From contig CP142453.1 in the NCBI GenBank assembly GCA_038049695.1, forward strand, positions 21,208,001-21,272,000: a DNA stretch of 64,000 bases, read 5' to 3'. The stretch's first letter is position 1, and each line of letters opens with the position of its first letter. Of the stretch, positions 21,203 through 31,121 are shown one piece after another. Origin of the DNA: Cinnamomum chago. Taxonomy: Eukaryota; Streptophyta; Magnoliopsida; Laurales; Lauraceae. The notes below the pieces were generated by a model, which worked only from the letters and a program-made list of their open reading frames with translations, did no database searches and was not told where the DNA came from. The position numbers were made by a program, and so were the translations under genes.

Positions 21203-21687
21203 CCCAAAAAAGCGTGACCTGCCTCTGCACTGTTTTCAAACAGGCAGCCTATCTCCAGCTTAGCGGCTCTCTCGCGGGTCGCCAAAAAAGCTTGGCCTAC
21301 TTCTGCACTGTTCTCAAACAGGCAGCCTATCTCCAGCTTAGCGGCTCTCTCGCGGGTCGCCAAAAAAGCTTGACCTACCTCTGCACTGTTCTCAAACAGG
21401 CAGCCTATCTCCAGCTTAGCGGCTCTCTCACGGGTCGCCAAAAAAGCTTAGCCTACCTCTACTCTGTTCTCAAACATGTAGCCTTTCTCCAGCTTAGCAG
21501 CTCTTTCCTGGGGCGCCAAAAGCACGGTCTCAAGCTCTCTCACGAGCAATCCCCAGACTCTGTTTTTGCTCTCACGCAAGCAGTCTGCTTCATTCACCAG
21601 ATCATCTGCAACTCGGGGACTACGTTGAATTAGCGTACCCAGTTGTCTGACCGCCCAGATGAGCCAAATGACCGCCGGGATCAGCAT
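21139..21687 (-). pseudogene. antisense repeat-protein relic
   Basis: On the minus strand one frame runs from 21687 to about 21195, broken by one TAA at about 21448 where the repeat pattern predicts Gln. It encodes four copies of a 26-residue unit (ATRERAAKLEIGCLFEN followed by SAEVGQAFL), charged and likely helical. Proteins with similar coiled-coil segments are encoded by some plant gypsy elements; this origin is inference. Below about 21195 the frame runs into gag DNA and has no meaning. Confidence 0.5.
21211..21523. repeat. 78-bp tandem repeat, four copies
   Basis: Four head-to-tail units containing CAGCCTATCTCCAGCTTAGC and GGGTCGCCAAAAAAGCTT. The first three are almost identical and the fourth is diverged. 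The period is a multiple of three, matching the 26-aa repeat on the minus strand. Confidence 0.95.
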
Positions 21688-21699
21688 CCCTTGGTGCCT

Positions 21700-22519
21700 G
21701 ATGGACTAGAGTAGCCTGCTCACCCATGTGCTCGAACACATTGGCACACTGCAGCTTGGCGCCCAGTCCCTCCTCTGCGTAGACCGCGGGCACCACCCGT
21801 CCAGGAGCATGAGCACCTCGGGCGCCCAGCACCTTGGCCGCCTAGCACCTCGAGAGCCGCGCCCAGCACCCCTCGGGCGCCCAGCACCTCGGGAGTCGCG
21901 CCCAGCACCCGGGCGCCCGACCAGCAGCCCTTGGGCGCCCAGCACCTCGAGCGCCCACCAGCAGCTCGCCCAGGCTGCCTCGTCGTCCGTGCCAGGGGCG
22001 CCCCAGCCTCGCCAACCAGCACGCCGCCCGCCTGGCGCACAGCCTCGCCCGCAGCGGACTTGCCCTGCTCGCCCGCCCAGCGCACGGCCACGGTCGCCCG
22101 CCTGGCGCACGGCCTCGCCTCGCCCGCCTGGCTCATCCCCACGCTCGCCACGGCCACGGGCGCTTGCTCTCCCTGCTCGCCCACCTGGCGCACGCCTCTT
22201 GGTGTCTTGCCTGCCTGGGCGCCCTGACTACTCTCGCCACTCGCAGCAGGGGACCCCGCACCAGCCGCACCTGACCGTCCGGCGTCGACTGCCTGCCCAC
22301 CACGCGCAGCCAGCGCAGCAGCAGGGTCGCCCGCCTGAGCGCCCACCAGCGCTCCTCGCCCGCGGCAGCAGCTCGCCCAACAGCTGCACCGCCCCGGGCG
22401 CCTAGCCTTGCTCGCCCACCTGGGTGCGTGCCTCGCCCGCAGTGGGGGCGCCCCAGCCTTGCTCGCCCACCTGGGTGCGTGCCTCGCCCGCAGTGGGGGC
22501 GCCCCAGCCTTGCTCGCTC
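21700..22519. repeat. GC-rich low-complexity block
   Basis: Dense GCGCCC, CCCAGCACC and CTCGCCCGCC words make this block far richer in GC than its surroundings. Long frames are open on both strands for that reason alone. The words resemble the GGCGCCC repeats that encode the N-terminal low-complexity region of the nearby gag. At 22402-22512 a ~56-bp unit (TTGCTCGCCCACCTGGGTGC) is repeated twice. Confidence 0.75.
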
Positions 22520-22997
22520 GAAATGGATTACAAATGGAATAAACAATCACGTGGTAGCATTGGGCACAAAGGCGGGCATGATCGGAGGTGACCCATAGTG
22601 AAATGGAGAGGCCGGGTGCTGCCATGTCTGGGAAATCGGCTTCTTCTCCTTGCTTGAAGATAGGCAATCCCTCTGCGAGTCCTCTTTCAAAGCAATCTCA
22701 ACAGGCCCGTCTTCATGCACAACAGGGAATAGAGGCGATAGGAGAGGGATTGCCATCTTCCACTCAGAAACATAATTTGAAGCCAATTTCACTTGGATTG
22801 ATGCAGGAGCATGGCTCTGGAATCTGCTTGGCCGCTGCTGTTCTTTGCCGGAATGCTTCAACATGTCTGCCCTGGTCGATGGATGGAGATTTTTTTTTTT
22901 TAAAGATCAATGGATGGAGAAAGAAATGAATGGATGGTTTGATTGATGAATGAATTTGGAAGCCAGAATTCTTATGCACAATGGGATAGGTGCCTCT
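22520..22997. repeat. 478/479-bp direct repeat, right copy
   Basis: Right partner of 18791-19269. It runs from 27 nt past the stop of the small gene to about 20 nt past its TATA box on the minus strand, so the repeat almost equals the transcribed part of the gene. The left edge abuts the GC-rich insert and the right edge continues into the native promoter. Confidence 0.95.
22547..22864 (-). CDS. small conserved plant protein, At4g14450-like (right copy)
   Basis: A 105-aa intronless frame, the same gene as at 18818-19135 with one residue different (Leu in RDCLSSSKEK). The C-terminal WQHPASPFHYGSP block and central EWKMAIPLLSPL block are intact. This copy keeps the native promoter: a TATA box lies 153 nt before the ATG, and the leader contains a short A/T run and CCATCCATT-type pyrimidine-rich repeats. 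Its native 3' flank has been replaced, 27 nt past the stop, by the retrotransposon-derived insert, so its transcript would need a new polyadenylation site. Protein function is unknown. The family link is from recalled motif similarity only. Confidence 0.6.
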   Translation of the reverse strand: MLKHSGKEQQRPSRFQSHAPASIQVKLASNYVSEWKMAIPLLSPLFPVVHEDGPVEIALKEDSQRDCLSSSKEKKPISQTWQHPASPFHYGSPPIMPAFVPNATT

Positions 22998-23292
22998 AAT
23001 GAGAATAGAAGAGATCTTTATACAGAAGAAGAAAGAAGACAGAGGAGACCAAAGAAAGCGGAGACCAAAGAAAGCGGTTGCATGATTTCGAGACGGTCAA
23101 ATCTCCAGAGTCATGTTGTTTCTATTTTGCGTATGGGATGATCAAGCGATCGTTGTGGTGGAAAGTGTAAAATAGGTATTGTAGCCCACTTGACTTTTGT
23201 TTGAATTGATGGGAACATAGTTTGGGAGTTTTCCACTATATTGACCTTTTCAATAAAGAAAGAGATTTAATAATGTTTAGACAATAAAAAAA
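22998..23292. other. promoter region of the small gene
   Basis: Sequence upstream (minus strand) of the right small-gene copy, up to the left end of the next Mutator-like element. It is rich in GAAGAAGA / TTTCTTTGG words. Confidence 0.4.
23017..23022 (-). promoter_or_regulatory. TATA box of the small gene
   Basis: TATAAA on the minus strand. Transcription would start about 25-30 nt downstream, close to 22990-22997, which is the edge of the duplicated segment. Confidence 0.6.
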
Positions 23293-23703
23293 GGGGATTT
23301 TACAAAAAAAAAACACTTTAGATAACCAGTGGGTCAAAAGAAACACTTTAACCGACCGTGCACCAGAACAATTAGTTTGCCTGAAACGGTGTTTTTTTAA
23401 GGAGTTTCAACTAGCGTCCCTATGGACCTTATTTTTATTGAGCTAAGGGTCCCTACGAACCCTGCAACGGACACAAATTAGAATAAAAGTGGCGTTTTGC
23501 TCGTGTTTCGCTGTCAAGGCTTTACATACAGGTTCCTTTGCGCCCATTTCTTCCTCGAAAAACTGTGGTCCCCTCCAAAATCTGTTCCGGCTGCTGCTCC
23601 TGCTCATCGCCACCAACTGTGGTCCCCTCCCACACGTCTTTGGCGACGGTTTTTGGCCTTTTTTGAGTCGTCTAGGCTGGATTGTCTTCTAGGTTGGGCT
23701 GTT

Positions 23704-23820
23704 TGTTTGGTGGGGAACATTAAAGTGCATTAAAGCCATTTCTTGAAGATCATTCCCACATCTTGAAGACCATTAAAGCCACATGCCTTTGTTTGGTGGG
23801 GAACATTAAAGTGCATATGA
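23704..23820 (+). repeat. 86-bp-spaced direct repeat
   Basis: GTTTGGTGGGGAACATTAAA occurs at 23705 and 23791, with a smaller CATTAAAGCCA / TCTTGAAGA repeat between them, just inside the left TIR of element B. Confidence 0.8.
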
Positions 23821-24679
23821 TACTCTGTTTGGGGTAGAGCAATGGAAAGGTGAAGTTTGTATTTTGCCCTAAAACATGATTTTCTACCATTGATAAACCA
23901 TTTTCATAATACCTAGTTGCACGTAACCATTTCTACATGCATCTCATTGTCTTCTTTCCCACAGCATCCCATCATAAAAAAAAAAATAGAAAGATGAAGA
24001 TTTGAAATCAAAGTGTTTGTGCTTTCCTTTTCCTTTCCAATATAAATACTTCTGTCATGATAATAAGAAGAAATGTTGTATTTTTATCACGACCATTGAT
24101 CAAAAACTCATTGAGCCCTTTCAAGGGAAATAACAAACCAGATTGCTGACAACTGTGTGATTGATCTAAGATTTTGAAGGTGACTGATATTTGTAGATCT
24201 CAAACCCAGCAGCTAATGACTTGAATCAAATGTTTCAAGCCAAGATAGAGATTGGCATGCAAACATCTATGATATGATTTTTTATGTTTTTATTTTTCAC
24301 TGACATTGATGTGAGAATAATATGGACCAAAAGAAATGTCAGTATACAATTGAGTTTTGGATTTTAGAGAAACTGGTAGATAACATAAAGAAAATGATTT
24401 GAAATAAATTATGTGATTAGAAAGAACGTAGAGAATCATATATGAAAATAAAATTTTCATTTGATTACCACATGGGGTTGTAAAAAAAGCAAGATTAATC
24501 GAATCAATGTTATCAGAAATAATTGTACCACTACTGATGAATAGCCTTACTTATCAGTCAACTTCCAAATGGACTTGTGGTATTGAGCAAATGTTCCTTT
24601 TGCAAATTATATATGTTCAGTGAAGCATGTTTGTTATTACTGATTTAACCAACTAATATGAAATGTTTTAATGTTGCAG

Positions 24680-25114
24680 TATTCCTTCGGATGTTGATGT
24701 CCTAATAATATTACATTATGATGGTAATTTTCAAATCTGATCTCAAAGGTCGTCAATATATCGGAGGAAGACAAAAGATGAGGCAACTCCCTAAAACCAT
24801 AATATATAGTGAGCTGGTGAACGTAGCACTCGAAGCATCAAACTGGGAAGCAAGTGTGGAAGCGTTATGTATAAAGCACCTTCTTCACAATGAAAGTTTT
24901 TTCTCATTGATAGACATTGATGATGACAATGATGTAAAGGGAATGTTCAGAGCTCTGGGGACTTATCCAAGAAACAAAAAACTGTGGTCGGCCAAAGAAG
25001 AATAGGGTCCGGGTGGAAGACCGCAACCGCGTCAGAAGGGTTGTAACCTGCTCCAACTGTAAAAAGAGGGGACACAATCGGGGGACCTGCCGTAATCCTC
25101 CAACTGTTCAGTAA
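24680..25114 (+). pseudogene. Mutator-like transposase relic, core deleted
   Basis: After a splice-acceptor-like TGTTGCAG, the DNA encodes the end of an N-terminal domain (SDVDVLIILHYDGNF). After a frameshift near 24735 comes a frame with KGRQYIGGRQKMRQL and ASVEALCIKHLL. A second shift near 24972 leads directly to the C-terminal region: GRPKKNRVRV and a CCHC zinc knuckle, CSNCKKRGHNRGTC, ending at a stop at 25114. The catalytic DDE core and SWIM finger expected between these parts (about 400-500 residues in the family) are missing, so this is an internal-deletion derivative. Confidence 0.75.
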
Positions 25115-26061
25115 AGGAACCAGTTTTTGATTTTTTGATGTCTAATATCACATGTAATTTTTTGGGTTTTGTTTATGCATATTAACAACAAATTTCAACC
25201 GATTTAATGATATTTTGTTTCAAATGGTTATTTATGGCTCCTTCTTTATGCATACGAACAACAATGTAATCAGAAGAAATTTAATGACATGTCAATGACA
25301 TTTTATGTTTTTCTAGATGTAATGTTCCATCTGGCTTCCTCATGGTTGTTAATGTATAATTTCCCTTATTTCGTTTTATTCTTATCCCTCGAATAATTCC
25401 AAATTCAAGTTGGATTTCCCTCTGCAGTTATGTTGGAATGGACCTTATAAAGACTACTTCTGCTATGCACTTTGTCTTAATATGTGTAAGATGCCATATA
25501 TTGATGCATGGGTCCCTACCGACCCTTATTTATAACTAATATCGGTCGTAAGGGATGAAGGGAAGGAAACAGATACTGTTAAATTGGTTCCTATGGACCC
25601 TTATCTATAATTAATATCGGTCGTAAGGGATGCAGGAAAGGAAACGGATACTGTTAAATTGGTCCCTAGGGACCCTTCTCTATAACTAATATCGGTCGTA
25701 AGGGATGCAGGGAAGGAAATAGTGTTGGTCAATTGGTCCCTAGGGACCTTTATCTATAACTAATAAAGGTCGCTAGGGATGCTAGGAAGGAAATTTGGGC
25801 TGCTTATAAGACGTTAGGGACGCTGTGAAGCTTGTGTGTTTAAATCACGGTGGATTAACAACAACTTTACAATTGTTGCCTCATTACATCAAAAATTAAC
25901 TTCAACTTCAACAAATAAATCTCAACCCAAGCAACAATTTCATTACATCATTTTTCACAGAAAATAACAACTTCATTACACATCATACATCAACTTTAAA
26001 TTCAACAAAAAAATTACATCTAAATAAATTCCATCCAAAGTACGGGTTCTTTACATCATTT
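25115..26061. other. element B interior, convergent 3' ends
   Basis: Non-coding interior between the transposase relic and the plant mobile domain fragment. It includes the 75-bp tandem array, then AT-rich sequence that is probably the 3' UTR of the minus-strand gene. Confidence 0.5.
25511..25797 (+). repeat. 75-bp tandem repeat, ~3.8 copies
   Basis: Units begin at 25511, 25586, 25661 and 25735 with GGTCCCTA..GACC and contain CTAATATCGGTCGTAAGGGA. The GGTCCCTAGGACC-like words also occur in the TIRs of the same element. Confidence 0.9.
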
Positions 26062-26420
26062 TCATCCAAAAGAATACCACCGCTCCACCAAACCGGTAAT
26101 CAATACGTGATCTATTCTAATCCACCTCATCTGTGCAAGGTGGTATAGTCCGGACATACGAACATATTCTAGCTGCCTCTCGTTTAGATGCCATGTCCCG
26201 TAATCAGGGTTAGTTGGAATGCATCTATAAGTACCAAGCTCCTGTCAACATGTAAAAGAGAGCACGTCAAAAACCATGCATTGATACTCAATTGAAAATG
26301 ATAGGTGGTTTAGCAACATACAATCCCATTATATATGGCTGAACTAATATGTGTTTCCTGCTCAGAGAGAAGATCAACTGTAGCATTTTCGTTTGCATTC
26401 TTGCTCTCTGCTTCAGACAT
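26062..26420 (-). CDS. plant mobile domain (PMD) protein fragment, two exons
   Basis: Exons 26322-26420 and 26062-26241 join in phase with a GT donor at 26321 and an AG acceptor at 26242, giving 92 aa. Exon 1 encodes MSEAESKNANENATVD and a short acidic leader. Exon 2 encodes WHLNERQLEYVRMSGLYHLA, then RWIRIDHVLITGLVERW, which is the start of the plant mobile domain (PF10536, also called aminotransferase-like). It stops at YSFG where the family normally continues for several hundred residues. PMD proteins (MAIN/MAIL1 in Arabidopsis) act in silencing and meristem maintenance, and PMD genes recur inside transposons. The gene lies within Mutator element B and converges on its transposase relic. 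Whether the short protein is made is unknown. Confidence 0.7.
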
Positions 26421-28011
26421 CTGCAAGTTACAATCAAAAGCAACAATATTAACCCATAACAATATTACCTCAATCATTCAAATAGTTCTCGTAAAGATGT
26501 TTTTTTATAATCTCTTGAAAGATCAATTAAAGGATTGCTTGTTTTTCCCTTCCATTATTTGCAGGTAATTATTGTTCTACTCTTCAGGATAGAATTTGGG
26601 TACATTTCTTACTAAAAACTAGCCTAAGATTATGAAATCTCTTTGCATATTGGTCTAATATACCCAAACAATTGGCAACAGAGATGCATGAATTATTTAA
26701 TTGAAAAGAGAGGGACAGACTGTTTGAGAAAGAAATACAAAAAAGAGGAAAAGTCAACAATGCGCTTAAAAACTGCATTAGGCATTTCCACATGGTAAGG
26801 CATCTCCCTATTCATATTTTTTACTTTATTAGTGAGGAACCTACCTGTGTAGTATATCTAAGTGCCCTCTTAGTGTATAACTCACATTAATCATGTTATC
26901 AGTCAATGTCCTCAATCTATTGAAATGACTGGAAACAAGTCTTTAGTGTATTCTAAACATTTCAAGAAGTGACCGAAAAGCAACTAGATTACACTTAATC
27001 TAAGAGTGGAAAATTTTTGAAATAAGTAATGCTGCACAAACACACCTTGATGAAACTCATATTTAAAAATAAGTAATCTACCCCAACTCTCTCCACCATA
27101 TAAGTGTGCTACGAACCATACTTAACATTCCATGTGCCTTTAATTTATGTCAATGCACAAGGACATGCAGTAAGATCCCATTTCAGACCCTTTTCCTTCA
27201 TTGTCTGTTGCAAGCCCATTTTGGAGACCCATATGGCCATATTGCTTGTTGGTGTACAGCCACCCACATCATTAATTTGCAAGACCAAACCAAGTCATTA
27301 CTTGCTTTGCCTTTATTGCCACTTGACACTTTTATCTATGCTTGTATGCTTATATATACCTATTACCACTTTGCCCAAGGTCATTCAATGATATATGTCT
27401 GTGTCAGTGTGTGGGTGGGTGGGGTAAGGCTAAAATATCACATTTGATCATTTTGTCATCATATAATTGTCAAATAGGCTTTACATGGAAAGGGACTATC
27501 CAATCATGTGAAGCCTACTCATTCCCTTGTATTTGAGACACTCCAATTAGAAACAACTGGCATGCAAAATTGGGATGAAGTCACACTGTATTCATGGGAC
27601 CATTCTCCCAACAGACCTAGTGCGCTTTACAGAAAATGGGCCTTTCATGTGAGGTTAAATGTGGCTCAATCAATTCAGGGTAGTTGTGTATGGAGGCTAA
27701 TATATAAGAATAGAAAATACATTTGGATCAGATAATTTCATCCTCCTCATTGATAAAGCATCAATTTGATGATTTTCTAATTGTACTTAGGTTTTTTATT
27801 ATTAAGATTCAATAATTGTTAACAATTAGATCAGTGTCAATTGTCAAATGATGATGAATGAAAGTTTATGGCCATTGAAATAATGAATGGTTGGATTTTT
27901 CAAAAGTGAACCTCACACTACAAAATAAAGAGGGGGCAAAGCAGGCTGATTTGAGGAAAGCCTCAATTTATATTCTTAATATTTATAAAGAAGTTAGTGA
28001 TGAAATATGAC
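26421..28011. other. element B interior, non-coding
   Basis: Upstream (minus strand) of the PMD fragment. A CAG directly before its ATG suggests a 5' UTR intron. No further coding region was recognised. Confidence 0.4.
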
Positions 28012-28218
28012 TTTTTTTTTTTTACTCAACTTAGTGGGCTGGGACCCAAGCCCTCTAGTGAGGGAGTAGACCGCGGGTGAGGTAAGGGAGTCCTCTAGTA
28101 AGGGAAGAAGACTTTGAATGAGGGAAGGTGCCTACCGAGATTCGAACCGAGAACAAGGCACTAAGAACCCACATCTCTAACCATTGGGGTGAAAGGCAGT
28201 CCATTAATTTTGGTAACA
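28012..28218 (-). mobile_element. tRNA-derived SINE nested in element B
   Basis: Minus strand: a tRNA-like head with CAATGGTTAGAGATGTGGG (A box), then CGGTTCGAATCTCGG (B box), a non-tRNA body and a poly-A tail seen as T from 28012. A perfect 14-bp target duplication TGATGAAATATGAC flanks it (27998-28011 and 28219-28232), so the insertion is well bounded and relatively young. Its body differs from the 8691-8886 SINE, so it belongs to another family. Confidence 0.88.
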
Positions 28219-29322
28219 TGATGAAATATGACTATTGGTATCAAGGAAAGAGATAAAGAAAGAGGACAGGGGCAATCCCTTCATTTTGGTAACATGATTT
28301 GTCAAAAAGAACTGGCCATAGTTTCCACAAAGAAGGATCAAGGCAATTTCTTCCATGGAATGTGATGGTCTCAACAATCTCTAACTCATCACATGACTTG
28401 GGTATATCTCTGGGTTGGCAAGATCTTGGTATCAGTTCCCCCAAATAGCCATTAACCCCCATCATACTTAACAAAGAAAAATAATACCATCCTAAGACAA
28501 GTACCTGAACATCACAGGTGTAAAAATGTTCATTGTCACCTATTTTCAGCCATAAAAATGTTCATTGTCACCAGATCATGCATTTGCCTTTGGCAAGCCA
28601 TTAAGAACCGGAAATAATAGAAAGTAGAAGATGCATTTTAGAAAAGACAAACGCCATTTTTAGGGCATTTTTCTTGCTATGAGGGGTATTGTTACTCAAG
28701 GAAGACGAAGACCCTTTTAGAAAGCGATTTTAGAGTGGAGAGTAGATGTTTGCCATAAGGAAACATTAACCAAACAAAAAGGCATGGAGATGTAATAAGG
28801 GTTTATCTTAGACGACAATACAGTCAGAAAAGGCCAAATGGGAGCATCATACCTTCGACAAAGACGTGTGGGAGGGGACCACAGTTGGTAGGAGGGCAAG
28901 GAGTAGGAGCAGCAGCCGAAGCGGATGTTGAGGGGACCACAGTTGTTCGAGGGAGAAATGGGCGCAGACAACGAAATGGAAGCCCTGACAGAGAAACATG
29001 GGAAAACGCCTCTTTTGTTCTAATTCGTGTCCACCGCAGGGTCCTAGGGACCCTTAGCTTCATAAAAATAAGGTCCCTAGGGACGCTAGTTGAAAGTCCT
29101 TAAAAAAAAAACCTTTTCAGGCAAAATGATTGATATGGTGTGAGGTCGGTTAAAGTGTTCTTTTAAGCCCACTGGTCATTTAATGTGATTTTTTTGGTAA
29201 AATCCCCTAAATTTTTTTTGGAAAGCTTCATTTTTAAATATTTTTAAGGCGTTTTCTAGATGCAAATAAAATAATAAGATAAAATGTATAGGTGTTGGAA
29301 ATAGAGTTTCAAATATACTTTA

Positions 29323-29616
29323 GGGCCCATTTGGTAATTTACTTTTAAAATAAAGTGGAGTGAAGTGAAATGAAAAGAATGAATAAAATATAAGTGAGTT
29401 ATGATAGTATTTTGTTATTAGTTGTTTGTGATCGAATATTTTTGACTTTTTGTATGGGGAAATGGAGTTTTTTTGTTTTTTAGCAAGTAAATGTAGTTGT
29501 TTTTTAACTTTTTTTTAGAAAAGATGAAGGGAATTTTGGTAAAAAGTGCTTTTGATAGGATGTTTAACTTGACTTGACTTTACTTGACTATATTAGTAAA
29601 ATTACCAAACGAGCCC
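29323..29616. mobile_element. Tourist-like MITE
   Basis: Inverted ends GGGCCCATTTGGTAATTTAC and GGGCTCGTTTGGTAATTTTA, with a TTA duplication at 29320-29322 and 29617-29619. It is 294 bp with no coding capacity. Confidence 0.8.
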
Positions 29617-29619
29617 TTA

Positions 29620-30560
29620 AGGTTTCACATCAAATCGTTGGTAAGTCAACATCCGGCGTTTGGTGGTTGCTGTGGAGGAGGAAATTAGGCGTTTCATCTT
29701 ACGCGAATCAGCCACTTTTTTATCAACCCCGTTGAGGACGTTTGGATATTCTCTCGCATGGAAATCAAGTCAAAAAAGAGTGATTCAGAGATCGTTTCAT
29801 CCTATAACAAACAACTTGAGCCACTTTGTTTGCAACCCTTTTCCGCTCGAACCATGGTCGCAGAAAGGCTTACATGTAAGGCAATAAGTTGGTTGAGTTT
29901 TAAAACCATTGTCTTGACATTGACCACACAAGATTGGTTAGGTGGACTGTGATCGAGATCTATCGTGGCCCTAATATAGCTCAGCCTTACTCAATAATCA
30001 AGTGTTCTAATTTGGTTTTACAATATGATTTTGATATTTAAACAAAAAGTATCTCATTTTCGGAAAGAAGAAGGAAACAAATAATTGTTTAAGAAATTAA
30101 AAAATTAAAGATTTTGATCTTAATTTGCTTTTAAATAATAGTATAGAGTACTGCAATGGTTATGAGAGAGTTGCCATATTATAGGTTTTGCACTAATAGC
30201 CTCATAAAAGAAAAAGAATGCCACAAAAGGGCATGCATCTGCTCATCTGTTTGGTTTGGGCCAAATTTTCAAACCAGATTGAGTAAATTGGTGTTAATTT
30301 TCTTCCTTTTCAGTGACAACTGCCAACTAATGCAGTTCAAGTTGGTGTACTTTTCTCTCTTTCCATTCGGTGCCAATTATATATTGACAAGGAATATATT
30401 CTTTGTAAAAGTCATTTGCTTCTGACCAAGTTTCTTTGGTTTAAATTGTTCGTTCAAACACTCCTTCTTTGTGAACTCATTTGTTGCAGACCAATTCTCT
30501 TTGATTAAAATTATTTGTTCAAACACACGTCCTTGACAACCAAACTGCATAATTTCTAAA
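29620..30560. other. intergenic, nothing recognised
   Basis: No supported gene or element. Weak CAAG/CTTTGG words recur near 30430-30530. Confidence 0.4.
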
Positions 30561-30588
30561 CTAGCGCAATAACCCGTGCTTAGCACGG
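30561..30588 (-). mobile_element. candidate Helitron 3' terminus
   Basis: On the minus strand a hairpin (CCGTGC, loop TAA, GCACGG) is followed after about 13 nt by CTAG, with T as the next base. That is the hairpin-plus-CTRR terminus of Helitrons, which insert between A and T. The element body would lie to the right on the plus strand; no 5' TC terminus could be pinned down. Confidence 0.45.
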
Positions 30589-31085
30589 ACAGGGTCTTGG
30601 CTATATCAAAATTTATGATATTATTTTGATAAATAATTACATCTAAGTATTATGTGGTTTTAATGATTAGTGTAGTAGCCTAAAAAGGCAATAGAAAATG
30701 AGTTTTACATAGGGTGCTGTGGGATGGGCCAACTTGGGCCTAAGCCGGGCTCAACCCAGTTTAGGCCAGGCTTAGATATATAACATGGGCCCAATTGATC
30801 TTTGGGCCATTCTTTGATTAAGTGATTGAGGCCCGGCCCGGCCAAGCCTAGTCTGAATAAGGAGTGCTTGTAATTTAGTTATAATTTGTCTAAACAATTG
30901 CCATAAAGCCTGTATTACTTTTAAAAAGCTCGGTTTGGCCTAACTAGCTATATCGACTAAATGGGCAGACTTGGGCCAGACTTTTACAACTCATGCCGGG
31001 CTTAGACCATATACATGCTTGTGTCCCCAAAGTTGGGCTAAGCATGGACTTGCCTTGGCCCGGCCCGGCCCGGCCCCAAAACAAC

Positions 31086-31121
<36 letters not shown>

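Larger units (their letters stand above)
23293..29207. mobile_element. Mutator-like element with ~400-bp TIRs (element B)
   Basis: About 23293-23690 and 28803-29207 are inverted copies of one another at roughly 80 percent. Outer ends read GGGGATTTTAC (left) and GGGGATTTTACC (right, inverted); shared inner blocks include CAACTAGCGTCCCTA and AACTGTGGTCCCCTCC. The 5.9 kb interior holds a gutted Mutator transposase on the plus strand, a 75-bp tandem array, a plant mobile domain gene fragment on the minus strand and a nested SINE. No clean 9-bp target duplication was found (flanks are A/T runs), so the exact ends carry some doubt. It cannot make its own transposase. Confidence 0.8.

Noticed and set aside
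21728-22667. Long open frames on both strands of the GC-rich block
   Set aside because: Absence of AT-rich stop codons in CpG-dense low-complexity DNA explains them; no domain or conserved pattern is visible.
18791-22997. The 478-bp direct repeats as LTRs of a retrotransposon
   Set aside because: They lack TG...CA ends, contain a host-type gene with its leader, and the real LTR with primer-binding site and gag begins just inside the left copy.
23284-29216. Nine-bp target duplication for element B
   Set aside because: The flanks are A-run and T-run sequence (ATAAAAAAA versus TAAATTTTT) and do not match convincingly.
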